Assembly (NCBI RefSeq): GCF_000142805.1
Contig: NC_013080.1
Location: 1,449,538 to 1,513,537 of the forward strand
DNA: 64,000 nt
Direction: 5' to 3'
From: Lachancea thermotolerans CBS 6340
Lineage: Eukaryota > Ascomycota > Saccharomycetes > Saccharomycetales > Saccharomycetaceae
Below are positions 46,801 to 56,404 of this stretch, piece after piece (position 1 is the first letter of the stretch; each line of letters starts with the position of its first letter). The position numbers and the translations under genes were made by a program. The notes below the pieces were generated by a model. The model ran no database searches and had not been told where the DNA came from. It was given only the letters and a program-made list of their open reading frames with translations.

Positions 46801-47204
46801 TTGAAACTTGGGCCAGATGTTTTCGTAATAGCACGACTACAGAATTTCTCAAAGCCGTCGATCGCACTTTGTGGCTCAAATCGGAGACCATTCTTAAAAA
46901 AGTTGAGGAGCACCTCTTGCCTAAGGGCTACAATACACAGTCTTATGCTGAGTTTTTACGATTACAAGCAAATGGAGCTTTAGATGTGGAGGTACTTGAT
47001 GATGACCTTGCTCGGAAAGCGATGAGCCCAAACACTGACATCAAAGAAACAGTTGAAGTAATTTTGAAGGCAAGAATATCCTCCCGTTCTTTATATCTTG
47101 GTGTGAGGATTCTCGGAGACGCGCCAATTTGGCCTATAGCATTGCTTTTCGCTCACGCGCTTCAATCAAGGGCTATCTTCAATTTGGCTTACCGCTCCTC
47201 GTAA
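43818..47204 (+). CDS. RSF2: C2H2 zinc-finger transcription factor, Rsf2/Tda9 orthologue
   Basis: An 1128-aa regulator. Two N-terminal C2H2 fingers (C34, C37, H50, H54 and C62, C65, H78, H83) have the linker HTNEKPF and closely match Rsf2 and Tda9 (RQEHLKRHQ, CGRCFARRDLVLRHQQKLH). A long Gln/Ser/Pro-rich linker follows. The C-terminal half, from about residue 545, is a helical fungal transcription-factor domain (IRPSAEIYPFLLSIAMIGAL). In S. cerevisiae RSF2 controls glycerol-based growth and respiration; TDA9 is its ohnologue. This is the single pre-duplication copy, on both tracks (YJR127C and YML081W). Confidence 0.92.
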   Translation: MASQGAGNSSVAAKMPIPKKSRTIKTDRPRPFLCSICTRGFARQEHLKRHQRAHTNEKPFLCAFCGRCFARRDLVLRHQQKLHSSLTDTGSGASPNNGDAKNHLNERHIITISGNKQTMLPMLGSASDPSVAAISIPRQPTKVQESNPNPSQQMAPQVPQNQRQPVLSGQKQQKLSGTSITPHSHGPELEERQQKRKRHASFSASSSITYTQAKDASGIIEHDIPDIPHQVGFSTPQLSAQELVEKALESGFNLEVLPFPPPLELPEAAANPLMSQRHQSDDNLQRLPIHEPKRNHSASDVRSALSVDTPLLSDYLQMGSSAGGWGGFTNFYPTDSNLDFFSYNTPPDTMKPPHSSILTPVPDQSGKSKNGAERHGNSTDQHWLLEFINTHVDGNFKVDVDDFNEIGFPCTNSETTTSGSTPQVNNVTSTPFAKSEDTVEGPSSPKFSRNISENELSSVAINEAAAAGLKPNKKYHRKGDIPFFFKSRQIDLFKKIMENQGEFSSPLQDGDKNNIKSKKGSRLCFFNEELRNHILKTNDLTSDQFPTLKELNTYVNLYQDEFHRYFSFIHLHSIRPSAEIYPFLLSIAMIGALYGFHSSHAMLLFNICRFRKREYLEKTKGHHEETPLWIIQGMVLLIFVGIFNNDVSFTLIMSTQIRSLIELIKIKQLNLPLEALIKPPIESDHILDYQDDPQLLEQKRREYNTPEQVERNYHYFIHAQSRIRTCHTILLISNLFNSLVGLDCCFHSIDVKCGIPCYRDELYFCETPQEWAKLLKSYHIILDSKFSLIDLSNGGETYKNCLIYLTNGYQFFYENKKVSFKTLLSLLISIHEKIFIEGYNLRHELNDQIVDVKWRMNSRPIIESLLKYWEALYIKNGGVIIANEGNIAFINSNPSLRLIIPLLNFAKIRKCLLLTNVMKKIWFKDWEGMNECLEDFRDWESLREATDYALNIVKFWVDTVFIVKDAEKTSIRTPIFSITCIFSSILIVAEYLKRVETWARCFRNSTTTEFLKAVDRTLWLKSETILKKVEEHLLPKGYNTQSYAEFLRLQANGALDVEVLDDDLARKAMSPNTDIKETVEVILKARISSRSLYLGVRILGDAPIWPIALLFAHALQSRAIFNLAYRSS

Positions 47205-47442
47205 GAAATAATAGTATCAAAAAGAAATAGAGTGAATAATATTCTAATGAAAAAATAACAAGCGATGAGGCGGATAACTTGTTGGAAGAGCGGGTGGCAT
47301 TACAACCAGCCAACAATCTATCGCGTTGAGAAAGTAGCATAGCACGCTTGGTCAAGTGCGCGCAAACAAACTCAAAATTAAACTATCAAGGCAGCTGCAG
47401 AACTGCTCTCTTCTAAAAGTCGCCTCAAGGAAATTGAATGCA

Positions 47443-48735
47443 ATGGCTGCTAGTCGTCCACAAACTGAGCCACAACATACAGCGGCTGCGAAGCTCCAAG
47501 GAAGAGCGCTTTTTGAAAGCATTGGGAGTCCTGAAAAGATTGTTGCCCCAATGGTTGATCAGTCGGAACTTGCATGGAGGATTCTATCAAGAAGATATGG
47601 TGCAACACTCGCTTACACACCCATGTTTCATGCTAAGATGTTTGCAACTTCCGAAAAATATAGGAGAGATATGTGGTGTAAGGATGACGGCTCCCAAGAA
47701 CTTGATCGCCCTCTGGTTGTACAGTTCTGTGCTAATGACTCTGATTATTTGTTGGCGGCTGCAAAACTTATAGAAGATAAGTGTGATGCTGTAGATTTGA
47801 ATCTTGGATGCCCTCAAGGGATTGCTAAAAAAGGCCACTACGGCTCCTTTCTCATGGAGGACTGGGACTTGATTCATAAGCTTATTCGCACCCTTCATGA
47901 CAACTTAAAAATTCCAGTAACTGCCAAGATACGAGTTTTTTCGGAGCGTGCAAAGACTCTGGAGTATGCTAAGATGGTTTTAGATGCCGGTGCGCAATTT
48001 TTGACCGTTCACGGTAGGTTGAGGGAACAGAAAGGACAGAAAACTGGATTAGCTGACTGGGATATCATTCAATACTTGAGGCAGGAGTTGCCCAAGGATA
48101 CCGTCTTTTTTGCAAATGGCAACATCTTGTACCCAGAGGACATATCGCGGTGTATGAACGAAATCCATTGTGACGCCGTTATGAGTGCAGAAGGAAACCT
48201 GTACAATCCCGGAGTTTTCAACACAGATTTCATTGGAGATAAAGAAATGACATTTCCTCGAGTCGATAAGCTTCTTAGAGAATATTTTGAAGTTGTTAAG
48301 AGTTGCGAAGGATCCCATGCCTCAAAAGTTGCAATGAAGTCTCATTTTTTTAAGATTTTAAGGCCCTTTCTTCCTGAACACACTGACATAAGATCCAATC
48401 TGGCTACTATGTCTGCTAAAAGTTCATTTCAGGAATGGGATGAGAAAGTCGTCAAGAAGGTGGAGCATGTTGTCCAGGAAATCTTTAATCAGCCAGACAT
48501 TGAAAGCAAAGACGTGATTATTACCGGGAAAACCGAATTGTGGGGTGGGTCTTACAAAACAGTCCCATACTGGAGGTGCCAGCCATACTTCAGACCAGTT
48601 AATGGTGTCACAGGAGACAAGAGGGTAGTGGAGAGTTTAAGCGTTAATATAGCCAAAAGCGAAGAAGCAAATCAGGGCAAGAGAAAGGCCGAAGACCAAC
48701 TCGTAAATGTACCTAAAAAAGACATCAAAATCTGA
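47443..48735 (+). CDS. DUS1: tRNA dihydrouridine synthase Dus1
   Basis: FMN enzyme that reduces uridines 16 and 17 in the D loop of tRNAs. The 430-aa product (yeast 423 aa) has the Dus TIM barrel with IVAPMVDQSELAWRIL, LVVQFCAND, the catalytic-cysteine motif NLGCPQGIAKKGHYGSF (C123), VTAKIRVF and FFANGNILYPEDI. A C-terminal helical domain ends in a lysine-rich tail. The frame opens at GTG 47356 with a basic stretch; the first ATG at 47443 gives the family length. Follows the zinc-finger gene as YML080W follows YML081W. Confidence 0.95.
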   Translation: MAASRPQTEPQHTAAAKLQGRALFESIGSPEKIVAPMVDQSELAWRILSRRYGATLAYTPMFHAKMFATSEKYRRDMWCKDDGSQELDRPLVVQFCANDSDYLLAAAKLIEDKCDAVDLNLGCPQGIAKKGHYGSFLMEDWDLIHKLIRTLHDNLKIPVTAKIRVFSERAKTLEYAKMVLDAGAQFLTVHGRLREQKGQKTGLADWDIIQYLRQELPKDTVFFANGNILYPEDISRCMNEIHCDAVMSAEGNLYNPGVFNTDFIGDKEMTFPRVDKLLREYFEVVKSCEGSHASKVAMKSHFFKILRPFLPEHTDIRSNLATMSAKSSFQEWDEKVVKKVEHVVQEIFNQPDIESKDVIITGKTELWGGSYKTVPYWRCQPYFRPVNGVTGDKRVVESLSVNIAKSEEANQGKRKAEDQLVNVPKKDIKI

Positions 48736-48890
48736 AATATTTGAGCGACCGCCTTTTTTGCTAGCTCGGGACGGAGATTTTATCAAACAACGGATGCTTT
48801 TCACGTGACAAGTTAATTATTTCAAATCTGTATCCAATTTTTATTTGGTTTCAGTGAATTACTTCCTCAAAAACTGCTTCTGCAAGGGGC

Positions 48891-49556
48891 ATGCCAAACT
48901 ATTTTGAGTCGTCCACTGTCGACTTTGCGGCTAACTGCGAAGTCGAGTTCCCACAATTTGTTAAATTCCCAGCGACTCAGCCGCCAGACCCATTACAAAA
49001 TTTCATCAATCATTTCAAACTTGAGAAACATGCTGAAAACGGATATTTCAAGGAGACCGACCGTTCACCATTCATTCTAGAGCTTTCAAACCAGGAAACA
49101 GATGAAACAAATGAAACAATGAACAATTGTAATGTCATGCCCACGGCAACTCAAAAGCCTGTATACAAGGGCAACAGGAATTTTTCAACATTAATATACT
49201 ATATGCTCACACCTGATGCCCCCGTGTCCAAACTAATCATGAACAGTAGTCGTAACATTCACATTTTGCAGCGTGGAAAAGGCCAGTTTGTTCTTATTTA
49301 CCCGGATGGTTCTATCAAATCTTTCAAAGTTGGATTTGATTATTCAAAGGGTGAAGTTTCTCAGTGGGTTGTGCCCGGCGGTGTTTGGAAAGCCAGCTTT
49401 ATGATTCCGAACGAGGAGTTCGACAATGGGTTTTTGATAAGCGAGGTCGTCGTACCTGGGTTTGAGTACTCGGATTACAAGCACTTTCCTGGCTTCAAAG
49501 AGTTAGTTGAGTTTGTTGGTCAAGAAAAAGCCGAGCTACTCAAGCCGCTTCTATAA
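48891..49556 (+). CDS. YML079W: Cupin-fold protein, YML079W orthologue
   Basis: A 221-aa single-domain cupin of the DUF985 group; the yeast protein is 201 aa and its structure resembles plant storage proteins and epimerases. Conserved segments are GYFKETDRSPF, LIYYMLTP, the beta-barrel core HILQRGKGQFVLIYPDGSIK and GEVSQWVVPGGVWKASF, and FLISEVVVPGF. The substrate is unknown. The N-terminal 25 residues are diverged. It follows DUS1 on the same strand, as in S. cerevisiae chromosome XIII. Last gene of that track in this window. Confidence 0.93.
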   Translation: MPNYFESSTVDFAANCEVEFPQFVKFPATQPPDPLQNFINHFKLEKHAENGYFKETDRSPFILELSNQETDETNETMNNCNVMPTATQKPVYKGNRNFSTLIYYMLTPDAPVSKLIMNSSRNIHILQRGKGQFVLIYPDGSIKSFKVGFDYSKGEVSQWVVPGGVWKASFMIPNEEFDNGFLISEVVVPGFEYSDYKHFPGFKELVEFVGQEKAELLKPLL

Positions 49557-49736
49557 TTGAAGAGGTATTTCAACTTCATGTTGCCTTGATAGATTAGAAA
49601 TCGTAAATCTACATATATCACATGATTTCATTAAACTTGCCAATATTTTTAAAGAAGAGGATATCAAGCAATAGTATAAATCACGCGTAGCACAACTGCT
49701 TGTTGTATGGAAGTATTTGCGAATCATCTATACTGA

Positions 49737-52058
49737 ATGGAGGCGCATGCAGAGAGCGAGTCGCAGCCTTTGCTGCATCCCACCAGGACGCGGGAGAACT
49801 CTGTAGCTTCTTTGTTTGCCCGAGGACGAAGTAACACAATCAATGGCTTGAAAACCGGATATGACACAGTGAAACGACACCGAATTCAATTTCTATACTT
49901 TTCCTTCGCCAGTCTAGTACTCTATTTGACCTTTACACTCGCATTCCTTCCGAGGACCTCGCTTTCAAGGGACTTTAGGCGCTTGCATTTCAGTAAATTC
50001 ACCAAGGCAGAGACGTACCGAATATACCTAGAGAGCCTATTGCGGGAAAATCAAATAGAGAGACACCTTGATGCTTACACTGCAGAGAGACACTTAGCGG
50101 GAGATCAAAATGCTTTAGACTATACTGTGAATGAGCTGAAAGCACTTGGGTTTTCCCCTAAGATTGAGAAATATTACCCGTGGCTCAATACTCCAATCGA
50201 CTCAGGGATGTCATTATGGATAAATGGGACGTTGGAGTTCAAATCGGGCATGGCCGAGGATGCTCTTGAAGAAGACTCCACGAGTTTTAGTCCTTTTCCA
50301 ACCCCAGCCTTTCATGGGTACTCTGCAAATGGTAACGTAACAGCGAGATTTGTCTACTGTAATTATGGGAAAAATGAAGATTATGAATTCCTTAAGAACA
50401 AGGGCGTTCATCTAGAGGGCATGATACACGTTATTAGATATGGTGTATTGTTCCGGGGATTGAAGGTAAAGAATGCAGAAAAAAATGGGGCAGCTGGTGT
50501 TATATTGTACACTGATCCATATGAAGACGGACAAGTAACCGAAAGAAATGGTTTTAAGTCTTATCCTGATGGGCCCGCACGGCATGCTAGCGGATTTGAG
50601 CGTGGGTCTGTTCAATTCTTTACCGACTTTCCAGGCGATCCCACCACGCCTGGATATGCATCTAAATCGCCGGAGACCAAAAGGGTCTCACCCGGCGGCA
50701 AAATGCCTACAATTCCATCAATTCCAATGAGCGCAAAAGACATTTCCAGAATTCTACCGTATCTGAACTCTCGAGGTTGCCAGTTTGACGTTGAAGGTAA
50801 CATAAAGGGCTTTGAATACTACAGCGGACCCTCTGATGAGCACACAAAATTACAAGTTTTCAATGAGCAAGATTATAAAGTTGAAGAAATCTTTGACGTT
50901 ATCACTGAGATACCAGGGATCTTGAAAGGAAGTTCGATTATAATAGGTAGTCACCGTGACTCATGGACTACCGGGGGAGCTGCTGACCCGGGCAGCGGCA
51001 GCAGCATTCTGCTAGAAGTTGCCAGAGGTCTTAGCAAACTACTTGAAAAAGGCTGGAAACCCCTCCGAACCATAAAGTTGATCAGCTGGGATGGTGAGGA
51101 GCCCGCAATGTTAGGATCAACAGAATACGGCGAAAACCATGCAGTAAAGTTGCAAAAGCAATCATTAGCTTATCTGAATCTAGACACTGTGATAACTGGA
51201 TGCATTTTTCGATGCGAAGCTAACCCTCTTTTATCGGAAGTACTAAAAGAGGCAGCTTCACTGACGCCTTTCCATGGAAATCCCGACTATTCATTGCTCG
51301 AAGAGTGGAAGAATCGGACAGGCGGTAAAGTTGATGTTTTAGGTGCAGGCACCGACTTTATGGTTTTTCAAAACCATTTAGGGATCCCGTCAGCAAATTT
51401 CAAGTTTCTTTCCAATGAAATAAATGATCCCGTTTACCAACATCATACAATCTATGATTCTTTAACGTGGATGAAACGTTTTGGTGATCGTAATTATGAA
51501 TCACACAATACCATGGCAATATTTACTGGAATATCAGTCCTAATGCTAAGCGAAAACGAGTTGGTAACATTCAAGACTCATGACTACGCACAATTAATAC
51601 AAGAGAATTTCAAAAAATGGCATGCTTTACTAAACAAAGCATTTCCTAATGATCAATACATTGCTTCAGAATCCCTAAAACTTTCTTCGCTTATATCTTT
51701 AATAGCTGATAATGCCAGCGTTAAATTTGATGATAATGTCACTTCCTTACGCAAAAAAGTTAGCCAAGATTTTCCTTGGTGGAAAATTTACAAAAAGATT
51801 GCGATATTTTTAAGGCTCTCTGTTGCTAACAACAAATTAAAAAAAGTGGACCGCTTGTTTGTCACGGATAGAGGTTTAAAGGATCGGGGTTGGATGAGGC
51901 ATTCTATATTTGCTCCTGAAAAGGAGTCTGGATACGTTGGGGATGTCATGCCTGGGTTACACGAAGCCATAGTGGCAGGTGACCCTCAAGAAATTTTAGA
52001 ATGGCTCCATATCCTCACAAATCAAATGAGTTTGATCCGAGAGCTTTTAGAGGTTTAG
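49737..52058 (+). CDS. VPS70: M28-family membrane peptidase-like protein Vps70
   Basis: Type II membrane protein related to glutamate carboxypeptidase II and transferrin receptor; in yeast it affects vacuolar protein sorting. The 773-aa product (yeast 811 aa) has a cytosolic N-terminus, one membrane segment at about residues 57-77, a PA domain (HVIRYGVLFRGLKVKNAEKN) and an M28 peptidase domain. Zinc-ligand motifs are visible: GSHRDSW, GAADPGSGSS, WDGEEPAMLGSTEYGE, LNLDTV, and QHHTIYDS near the end. A C-terminal helical dimerisation domain follows. It is the last gene with conserved order (YJR126C); the expected next neighbours (ENT3, CPR3) are absent. Confidence 0.93.
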   Translation: MEAHAESESQPLLHPTRTRENSVASLFARGRSNTINGLKTGYDTVKRHRIQFLYFSFASLVLYLTFTLAFLPRTSLSRDFRRLHFSKFTKAETYRIYLESLLRENQIERHLDAYTAERHLAGDQNALDYTVNELKALGFSPKIEKYYPWLNTPIDSGMSLWINGTLEFKSGMAEDALEEDSTSFSPFPTPAFHGYSANGNVTARFVYCNYGKNEDYEFLKNKGVHLEGMIHVIRYGVLFRGLKVKNAEKNGAAGVILYTDPYEDGQVTERNGFKSYPDGPARHASGFERGSVQFFTDFPGDPTTPGYASKSPETKRVSPGGKMPTIPSIPMSAKDISRILPYLNSRGCQFDVEGNIKGFEYYSGPSDEHTKLQVFNEQDYKVEEIFDVITEIPGILKGSSIIIGSHRDSWTTGGAADPGSGSSILLEVARGLSKLLEKGWKPLRTIKLISWDGEEPAMLGSTEYGENHAVKLQKQSLAYLNLDTVITGCIFRCEANPLLSEVLKEAASLTPFHGNPDYSLLEEWKNRTGGKVDVLGAGTDFMVFQNHLGIPSANFKFLSNEINDPVYQHHTIYDSLTWMKRFGDRNYESHNTMAIFTGISVLMLSENELVTFKTHDYAQLIQENFKKWHALLNKAFPNDQYIASESLKLSSLISLIADNASVKFDDNVTSLRKKVSQDFPWWKIYKKIAIFLRLSVANNKLKKVDRLFVTDRGLKDRGWMRHSIFAPEKESGYVGDVMPGLHEAIVAGDPQEILEWLHILTNQMSLIRELLEV

Positions 52059-53279
52059 ACCTGTTTATTAAAGGGCGGAAGGCTCATATTGCTCATGCCT
52101 TGAGCGGCATTGGAAATAAAGCTTCTAATCGCTACTGGTTAGGAGTAACGCTCTTGATCACCGTTTCGGTTGTAAAGTGGCAGTGCTGGGAAGATAAAAC
52201 AGGATAAGTTAAAGCTATTTTTTTTGTTTTAAGGTCAAAGCCCTAGCCAAGTTATGTGACCGACTGTTCGTGTAGCCCTCCTATCAAACTGGACTCTTGC
52301 TTTTTTGTGAGTGTACAAGTTGACTCGAAGATGTCTGTAATAGGGTCGGGGCGTAATCGAAGTCATAAACTCAACACCGTATAGCGTGAACTATTTCTTC
52401 AATAACCACAAGACCAGGTTTACAGGCTTCAGTCTGTAAAAATTTTCTTTACAATCCTTGTCTGAAAAAAGGTGCCACTGCAAGGCTTTAGCTTCGAATT
52501 TTCACAAACAGTTCAATTGCAGAGGGAACGGGAGTACGTCAAATTCAAGAATTAACGCTCTGGAATATACTCATCAGGCTAATAAAGCTAGGCCTGAAGA
52601 TAATATATAACATGAGGATATGACACTTTACTCTTCCTTCTCCCCTGAATCTGTTTTCAATTATTGAAGTTACTTGAATTCGCAAAACTTACGGTTATTT
52701 TTCGCTACTAACATGTTTAGTGATGCAATGACAAAAAGTGACAGGCATCGCCAAGGGCTTAAACCAGAGTAAATTTACGTTTATTGGTTATATCATGCTA
52801 AAGGAGCGTTTCATTTTTATCAGTTATTGAAAACCTCGGTCAACTTCAATATTTATCAGCTCAAACCTATGAGATCATCAAATTTTAAAAAATCCAGCCG
52901 CAACTAGTGACATTAGTTTTAGCCGTGACACTCGCCGAACAGAATAGGGCGCTGCCACTTCTTAATCCGGTTAGACACGTTTATGTTTGCTTCTTCATAA
53001 GCCGAGTACGCTGAGAAAATTGGAAACTATAAGATGTCAAGTTGAGTCTTTTTCTGCTGCCGTTTTGAAAAAAAGATAAGAAATAGTCGACGCAAATAGG
53101 ACTAATAGCTATACCTGCATAGCTCATTTATCAAGCTTTTATTAAATTTCTGTTCATTACAAGGCGCCGCAAGGCAAATATTTAAGCGTAGAAGTTTTGA
53201 TTGAAATAAAACCCTTAACTTTCGCGGAAAGATAGATGCACTTGTGTGAATTACAAGCACGCATGCTTACACATTTGAC
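52059..53279. other. Intergenic region at the core-to-subtelomere transition
   Basis: A 1.2-kb stretch between the convergent ends of VPS70 and the siderophore transporter, far longer than the 20-110 bp convergent gaps elsewhere in this window. Only short chance frames are present; one on the plus strand (52001-52207) overlaps the VPS70 end. No tRNA, LTR or gene relic was recognised by eye. An origin-like GTTTATGTTTG at 52979-52989 matches the S. cerevisiae ACS at 9 of 11 positions, which is weak. Confidence 0.5.
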
Positions 53280-55103
53280 TTACAAATTTTTGTTTGCTAA
53301 ACGCCTGTATTTCCCTACTAGCCACTCAGCGATTGGATCATCGTGGTTTTTGTCCAAGAACTCTCCATCATCTATATCTTCCTGTGCAACCTTATCGGTC
53401 AATGGAGGATCCCTTAGGCAAAGCCCAAAAAATAACAAGGGCACGGTAAAAACCAAGGCCACAATTGATTCATACCTCTGGACATGTCTGTAGGCATCTA
53501 CCATAGCGTTTCTTTCAGGAGTACCCCAGGTGTAGGTCAGAATAAACTCAAAAGGTGTACTATAGGCTGCTGAGGCTTGTTCAACACTTTGAAGTCTAGA
53601 AAGCAGTGCCTTGTATAAAGTCTGTGACCAGATGGCACCCGAAACTGCAGCACCAGTGGCCAAGCCAATGCGATAAAGTGTGTAATTTAGAGCTGTAACG
53701 GTTGCCATGTTATCGTGTGAGGTAGCTGATTGGACGGAAATTGTAGTGGGATAAATTAGTAGAGTGTCACCGAGACCCCATATGACCATCGCTCCAACAA
53801 TTCCAGAATGGGCAAACTCGCCGCCCCTATAGTGATAAAAAAGTCCCATGGCAAGCATCCAAATGCCACATCCTCCAATAATGTAGCCCTTGAGCTTGGT
53901 GCATCTTGTAATGTATAGCGAAAAGAAAGTGGAAGCAACTGTGGATACAAAACTCGACAGAGAGGATATAACTGTAGCCGACTTTACAGATTCGTTCACC
54001 GCGACAATAAGTATGGTGTAAATGTACCCTGCCACAGCATTGTAAATGAAACCAATTAGAAATTGACAGCCCAGCGCACCCCAGACTGCGCGGTCCTTGA
54101 TGAGACCGTATGGTACAACTGGGTACTTCGCTGCTTTGCTCTCCCATATCATAAAAAGAGGTAGAAGGACAAACCCCAGAACGAGAGGGCCAATCAAATG
54201 AGGATTAGACCATTTTGATTTGACCCCGCCTGCTAGGGTCAAAGGTGCTAATATGCACCCCACAGAAATAGTCATCAATAAAACACCAACAATGTCCAAC
54301 TTCCAGAAGAGCTCAACTAATGTCCTAATAAGACCGTGGCTTTGAAAGAAACTCTTTTCATCTTTGATGGCAGCCCACTGTTCAGTCTTTCTTGCTTTAA
54401 ACCTCATATGCAGCATACAGAATATCATTGGAAGCGCCGATAGTGGAACAATAAAAGCCCACATTGCAATATCCCATGACCAGTGCTCTTGTGGGTTCGC
54501 GCGGGCTGTTACAGTACCAGCAAACCATGTGTTTATGATGTAAGGCCACGAAGGCGCAAATTGGTAAACCAAACGCCACCTCAAAGATGAAAAGTCTGAC
54601 AAAATTAAAATTAATATCAGCAAAAGACCAACATATCCTGTGCTCCAGAAAATAGCTCCTGCAGCGTACTTCTGGACATCTGTAGCTTGACTTTGAATGA
54701 TTGTACCAACCGCATAAAACAAAAGAGCTGTAATAAACAGCGATAATCTGCCAAACACATCAGACAGTCTAGCAAATACGATCTGAGAAGCTGCACTGAT
54801 AATTGCAGTAACTACTGTAATTGTTGATATCAAGGGATGGTCAGAGTATGAAGAAACCGCATAGCTCGTGTAGACATAACGGACACTGCCATCAAGTCCG
54901 TAGCCGTATCCACATATAAACGCGGAAAAAAGTATTATTGCATGGTGGTACCAGCGGTCATACTGAGCCGCCATTATTTCCGTCTTGCGAATCACTAATG
55001 ATTTTGTTGTTTTTAAAGTGCACCCGGGAGTCACTTTCTCAACATCGACATAAACTTCGTTTTTTAAGTCCGCATGGGCCGAGCTTGCGTTGTCTTTGCT
55101 CAT
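53280..55103 (-). CDS. SIT1: Siderophore-iron transporter, SIT1/ARN family (MFS)
   Basis: Major-facilitator proton symporter for iron-siderophore chelates. The 607-aa product has a polar N-terminus and about 14 membrane segments. It matches the yeast Arn/Sit group closely: FSAFICGYGYGLDGSVRYVY, ASQIVFARLSDVFGRL, LSDFSSLRWRLVYQFAPSWP, CILAPLTLAGGVKSKW, HDNMATVTALNYTLYRIG and TWGTPERNAM. Similarity is nearer to Sit1/Arn1 than to Enb1, but the siderophore cannot be named from sequence. The frame opens at GTG 55142; ATG 55103 is chosen. Such genes are subtelomeric and iron-regulated in S. cerevisiae, and an Aft1-type site lies 131 bp upstream. Confidence 0.92.
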   Translation of the reverse strand: MSKDNASSAHADLKNEVYVDVEKVTPGCTLKTTKSLVIRKTEIMAAQYDRWYHHAIILFSAFICGYGYGLDGSVRYVYTSYAVSSYSDHPLISTITVVTAIISAASQIVFARLSDVFGRLSLFITALLFYAVGTIIQSQATDVQKYAAGAIFWSTGYVGLLLILILILSDFSSLRWRLVYQFAPSWPYIINTWFAGTVTARANPQEHWSWDIAMWAFIVPLSALPMIFCMLHMRFKARKTEQWAAIKDEKSFFQSHGLIRTLVELFWKLDIVGVLLMTISVGCILAPLTLAGGVKSKWSNPHLIGPLVLGFVLLPLFMIWESKAAKYPVVPYGLIKDRAVWGALGCQFLIGFIYNAVAGYIYTILIVAVNESVKSATVISSLSSFVSTVASTFFSLYITRCTKLKGYIIGGCGIWMLAMGLFYHYRGGEFAHSGIVGAMVIWGLGDTLLIYPTTISVQSATSHDNMATVTALNYTLYRIGLATGAAVSGAIWSQTLYKALLSRLQSVEQASAAYSTPFEFILTYTWGTPERNAMVDAYRHVQRYESIVALVFTVPLLFFGLCLRDPPLTDKVAQEDIDDGEFLDKNHDDPIAEWLVGKYRRLANKNL

Positions 55104-55233
55104 TGTTCCGAATTTTACGCCCTGGTCCCAAGAAGCCCACACTCAACTGCCAAGTTTCAGTTTTTGAGACCGCTTTTATAGAACCAAAAATCCATCACTC
55201 AGTTGAGAGATAAAGAAAACTCAACATCATATA

Positions 55234-55241
55234 TGCACCCA
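55234..55241 (+). promoter_or_regulatory. Aft1-type iron-response site upstream of siderophore transporter
   Basis: TGCACCCA fits the Aft1 consensus YRCACCCR in full and lies 131 bp before the transporter start codon. Aft1 induces ARN/SIT genes under iron limitation in S. cerevisiae. Function is inferred from motif and context. Confidence 0.7.
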
Positions 55242-56124
55242 TTTATTTGTTTAATATTGTTTTGAACCCTATTATGCAGCCTTTTCAGGATGTTAGGTTG
55301 CCATGGTATCTAACATTGGTCTATGTCGAGATTTTAGACTAACGAAAAATTGCGCACTACTACTATTGATGGTTTTATCTAATAAAAAATTTGGCTAAAC
55401 GTTAGTACAACTAAAACGCTGATATTTATGCCTTCTTATTTCCTTTTGCACTGCATGTCTTTTAGGAGTTTACGTGGAGTCAATTGGAACTTTCACGTGC
55501 CATAAATTAAAATCTTGCATATCACTTTCATACGAAAAAGAAGGAATTGCACCTGTTTTACCATTGGAGAATTTTTCAAGTAAAGTGCATACCCATTGTT
55601 CTGTAACTTTCTAAAACTATTATTTTGTTTTTTTAGCTGCAGAACCGTTACTTTAGCATTGCATATGCAGTGAAAGGCCCTCCCCCCGCACTTTTTCCTT
55701 TCCGCAGTTAGCACTGTACGAGCCACATGATGATTCTCAAAATGTTCTATGCCTTGACTTAGCATTCAATAGGAAATTACTCTGAGCTTTCAACAATCTT
55801 CGAGTGTAGTTGCTTATCTCCCACGACATAAATCCGGTATGAAAATAATTTTTGGAACAGCAAAGAGCTCCACAATCATGCGCTAACAAGTATCAAATTT
55901 TTTGATAAGCAAAAGACAAAAAAGTCTCCTTCAGCTATTCCATGCCCTGTTCTTCTCTGGTTAGTAGTTTGGGAAAAACAGGTTCAATGACTTTGAGTTA
56001 GAGGTTAACAATCATCGAAGTTGAAGTGATTTATGCCTTTTTTATATACTGCAACATTCGTATTTGAGGTCAACACCATTCAAAGAATGGACAGCATTCT
56101 CTGGGAGACAAGCATAGCAGTTTC

Positions 56125-56215
56125 AGAGTATAATCGAATTATTGATGGGCGAGTGCCATATAGCACATAATGACAATTGGCAAACAATGATATGAATTTC
56201 GACAACTCATAAAAA
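56125..56215 (+). repeat. Diverged repeat family, copy 1 (direct)
   Basis: This segment aligns with copy 2 by eye: CATAATGACAATTGG (56166-56180), then AATGATATGA, then CTCATAAA, in the same order and spacing. Boundaries are approximate. It is continued downstream by GGGAAGATCCACAACTATTG, which resembles the sequence after copy 4. Confidence 0.6.
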
Positions 56216-56304
56216 TAGTAAGAGCTCAATTAATATCCGAGGGAAGATCCACAACTATTGCCAGAGGTCCGAAAATAATCTTGGTGAATCAAAAAGTAGT
56301 AGAA

Positions 56305-56404
56305 TTTTGTCAGATTGTGATCGGTTCGTTGGTGTGTGATAGTGCCAAGTTGCATAATGACACATTGGTATGAAATGATATGACACATGGACATATCATA
56401 AATA
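56305..56404 (+). repeat. Diverged repeat family, copy 2 (direct)
   Basis: Starts with TTTTGTCAGATTGTGATCGG and runs through GGTGTGTGATAGTGCCAAG and CATAATGACACATTGG (56353-56368) to ATCATAAATA. It is the clearest copy; copies 1, 3 and 4 were recognised against it. Boundaries are approximate. Confidence 0.7.

Noticed and set aside
48795-48860. TCACGTGA next to AT-rich sequence, like a centromere CDEI-CDEII
   Set aside because: The AT-rich part is under 80 bp before a gene start and no CDEIII-like CCGAA element follows; it is more likely a promoter site.
52001-52207. 68-codon frame overlapping the end of VPS70, possibly a frameshifted C-terminus
   Set aside because: The VPS70 frame ends in a normal-looking helical tail at about the expected family length; no evidence of a shift was found, though the yeast protein is about 40 aa longer.
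52979-52989. GTTTATGTTTG resembling an origin consensus
   Set aside because: Only 9 of 11 positions match the S. cerevisiae ACS and other yeasts use different origin motifs; too weak to call.
55493-55765. Minus-strand frame of 90 codons upstream of the siderophore transporter
   Set aside because: No family recognised and composition like the surrounding AT-rich DNA.
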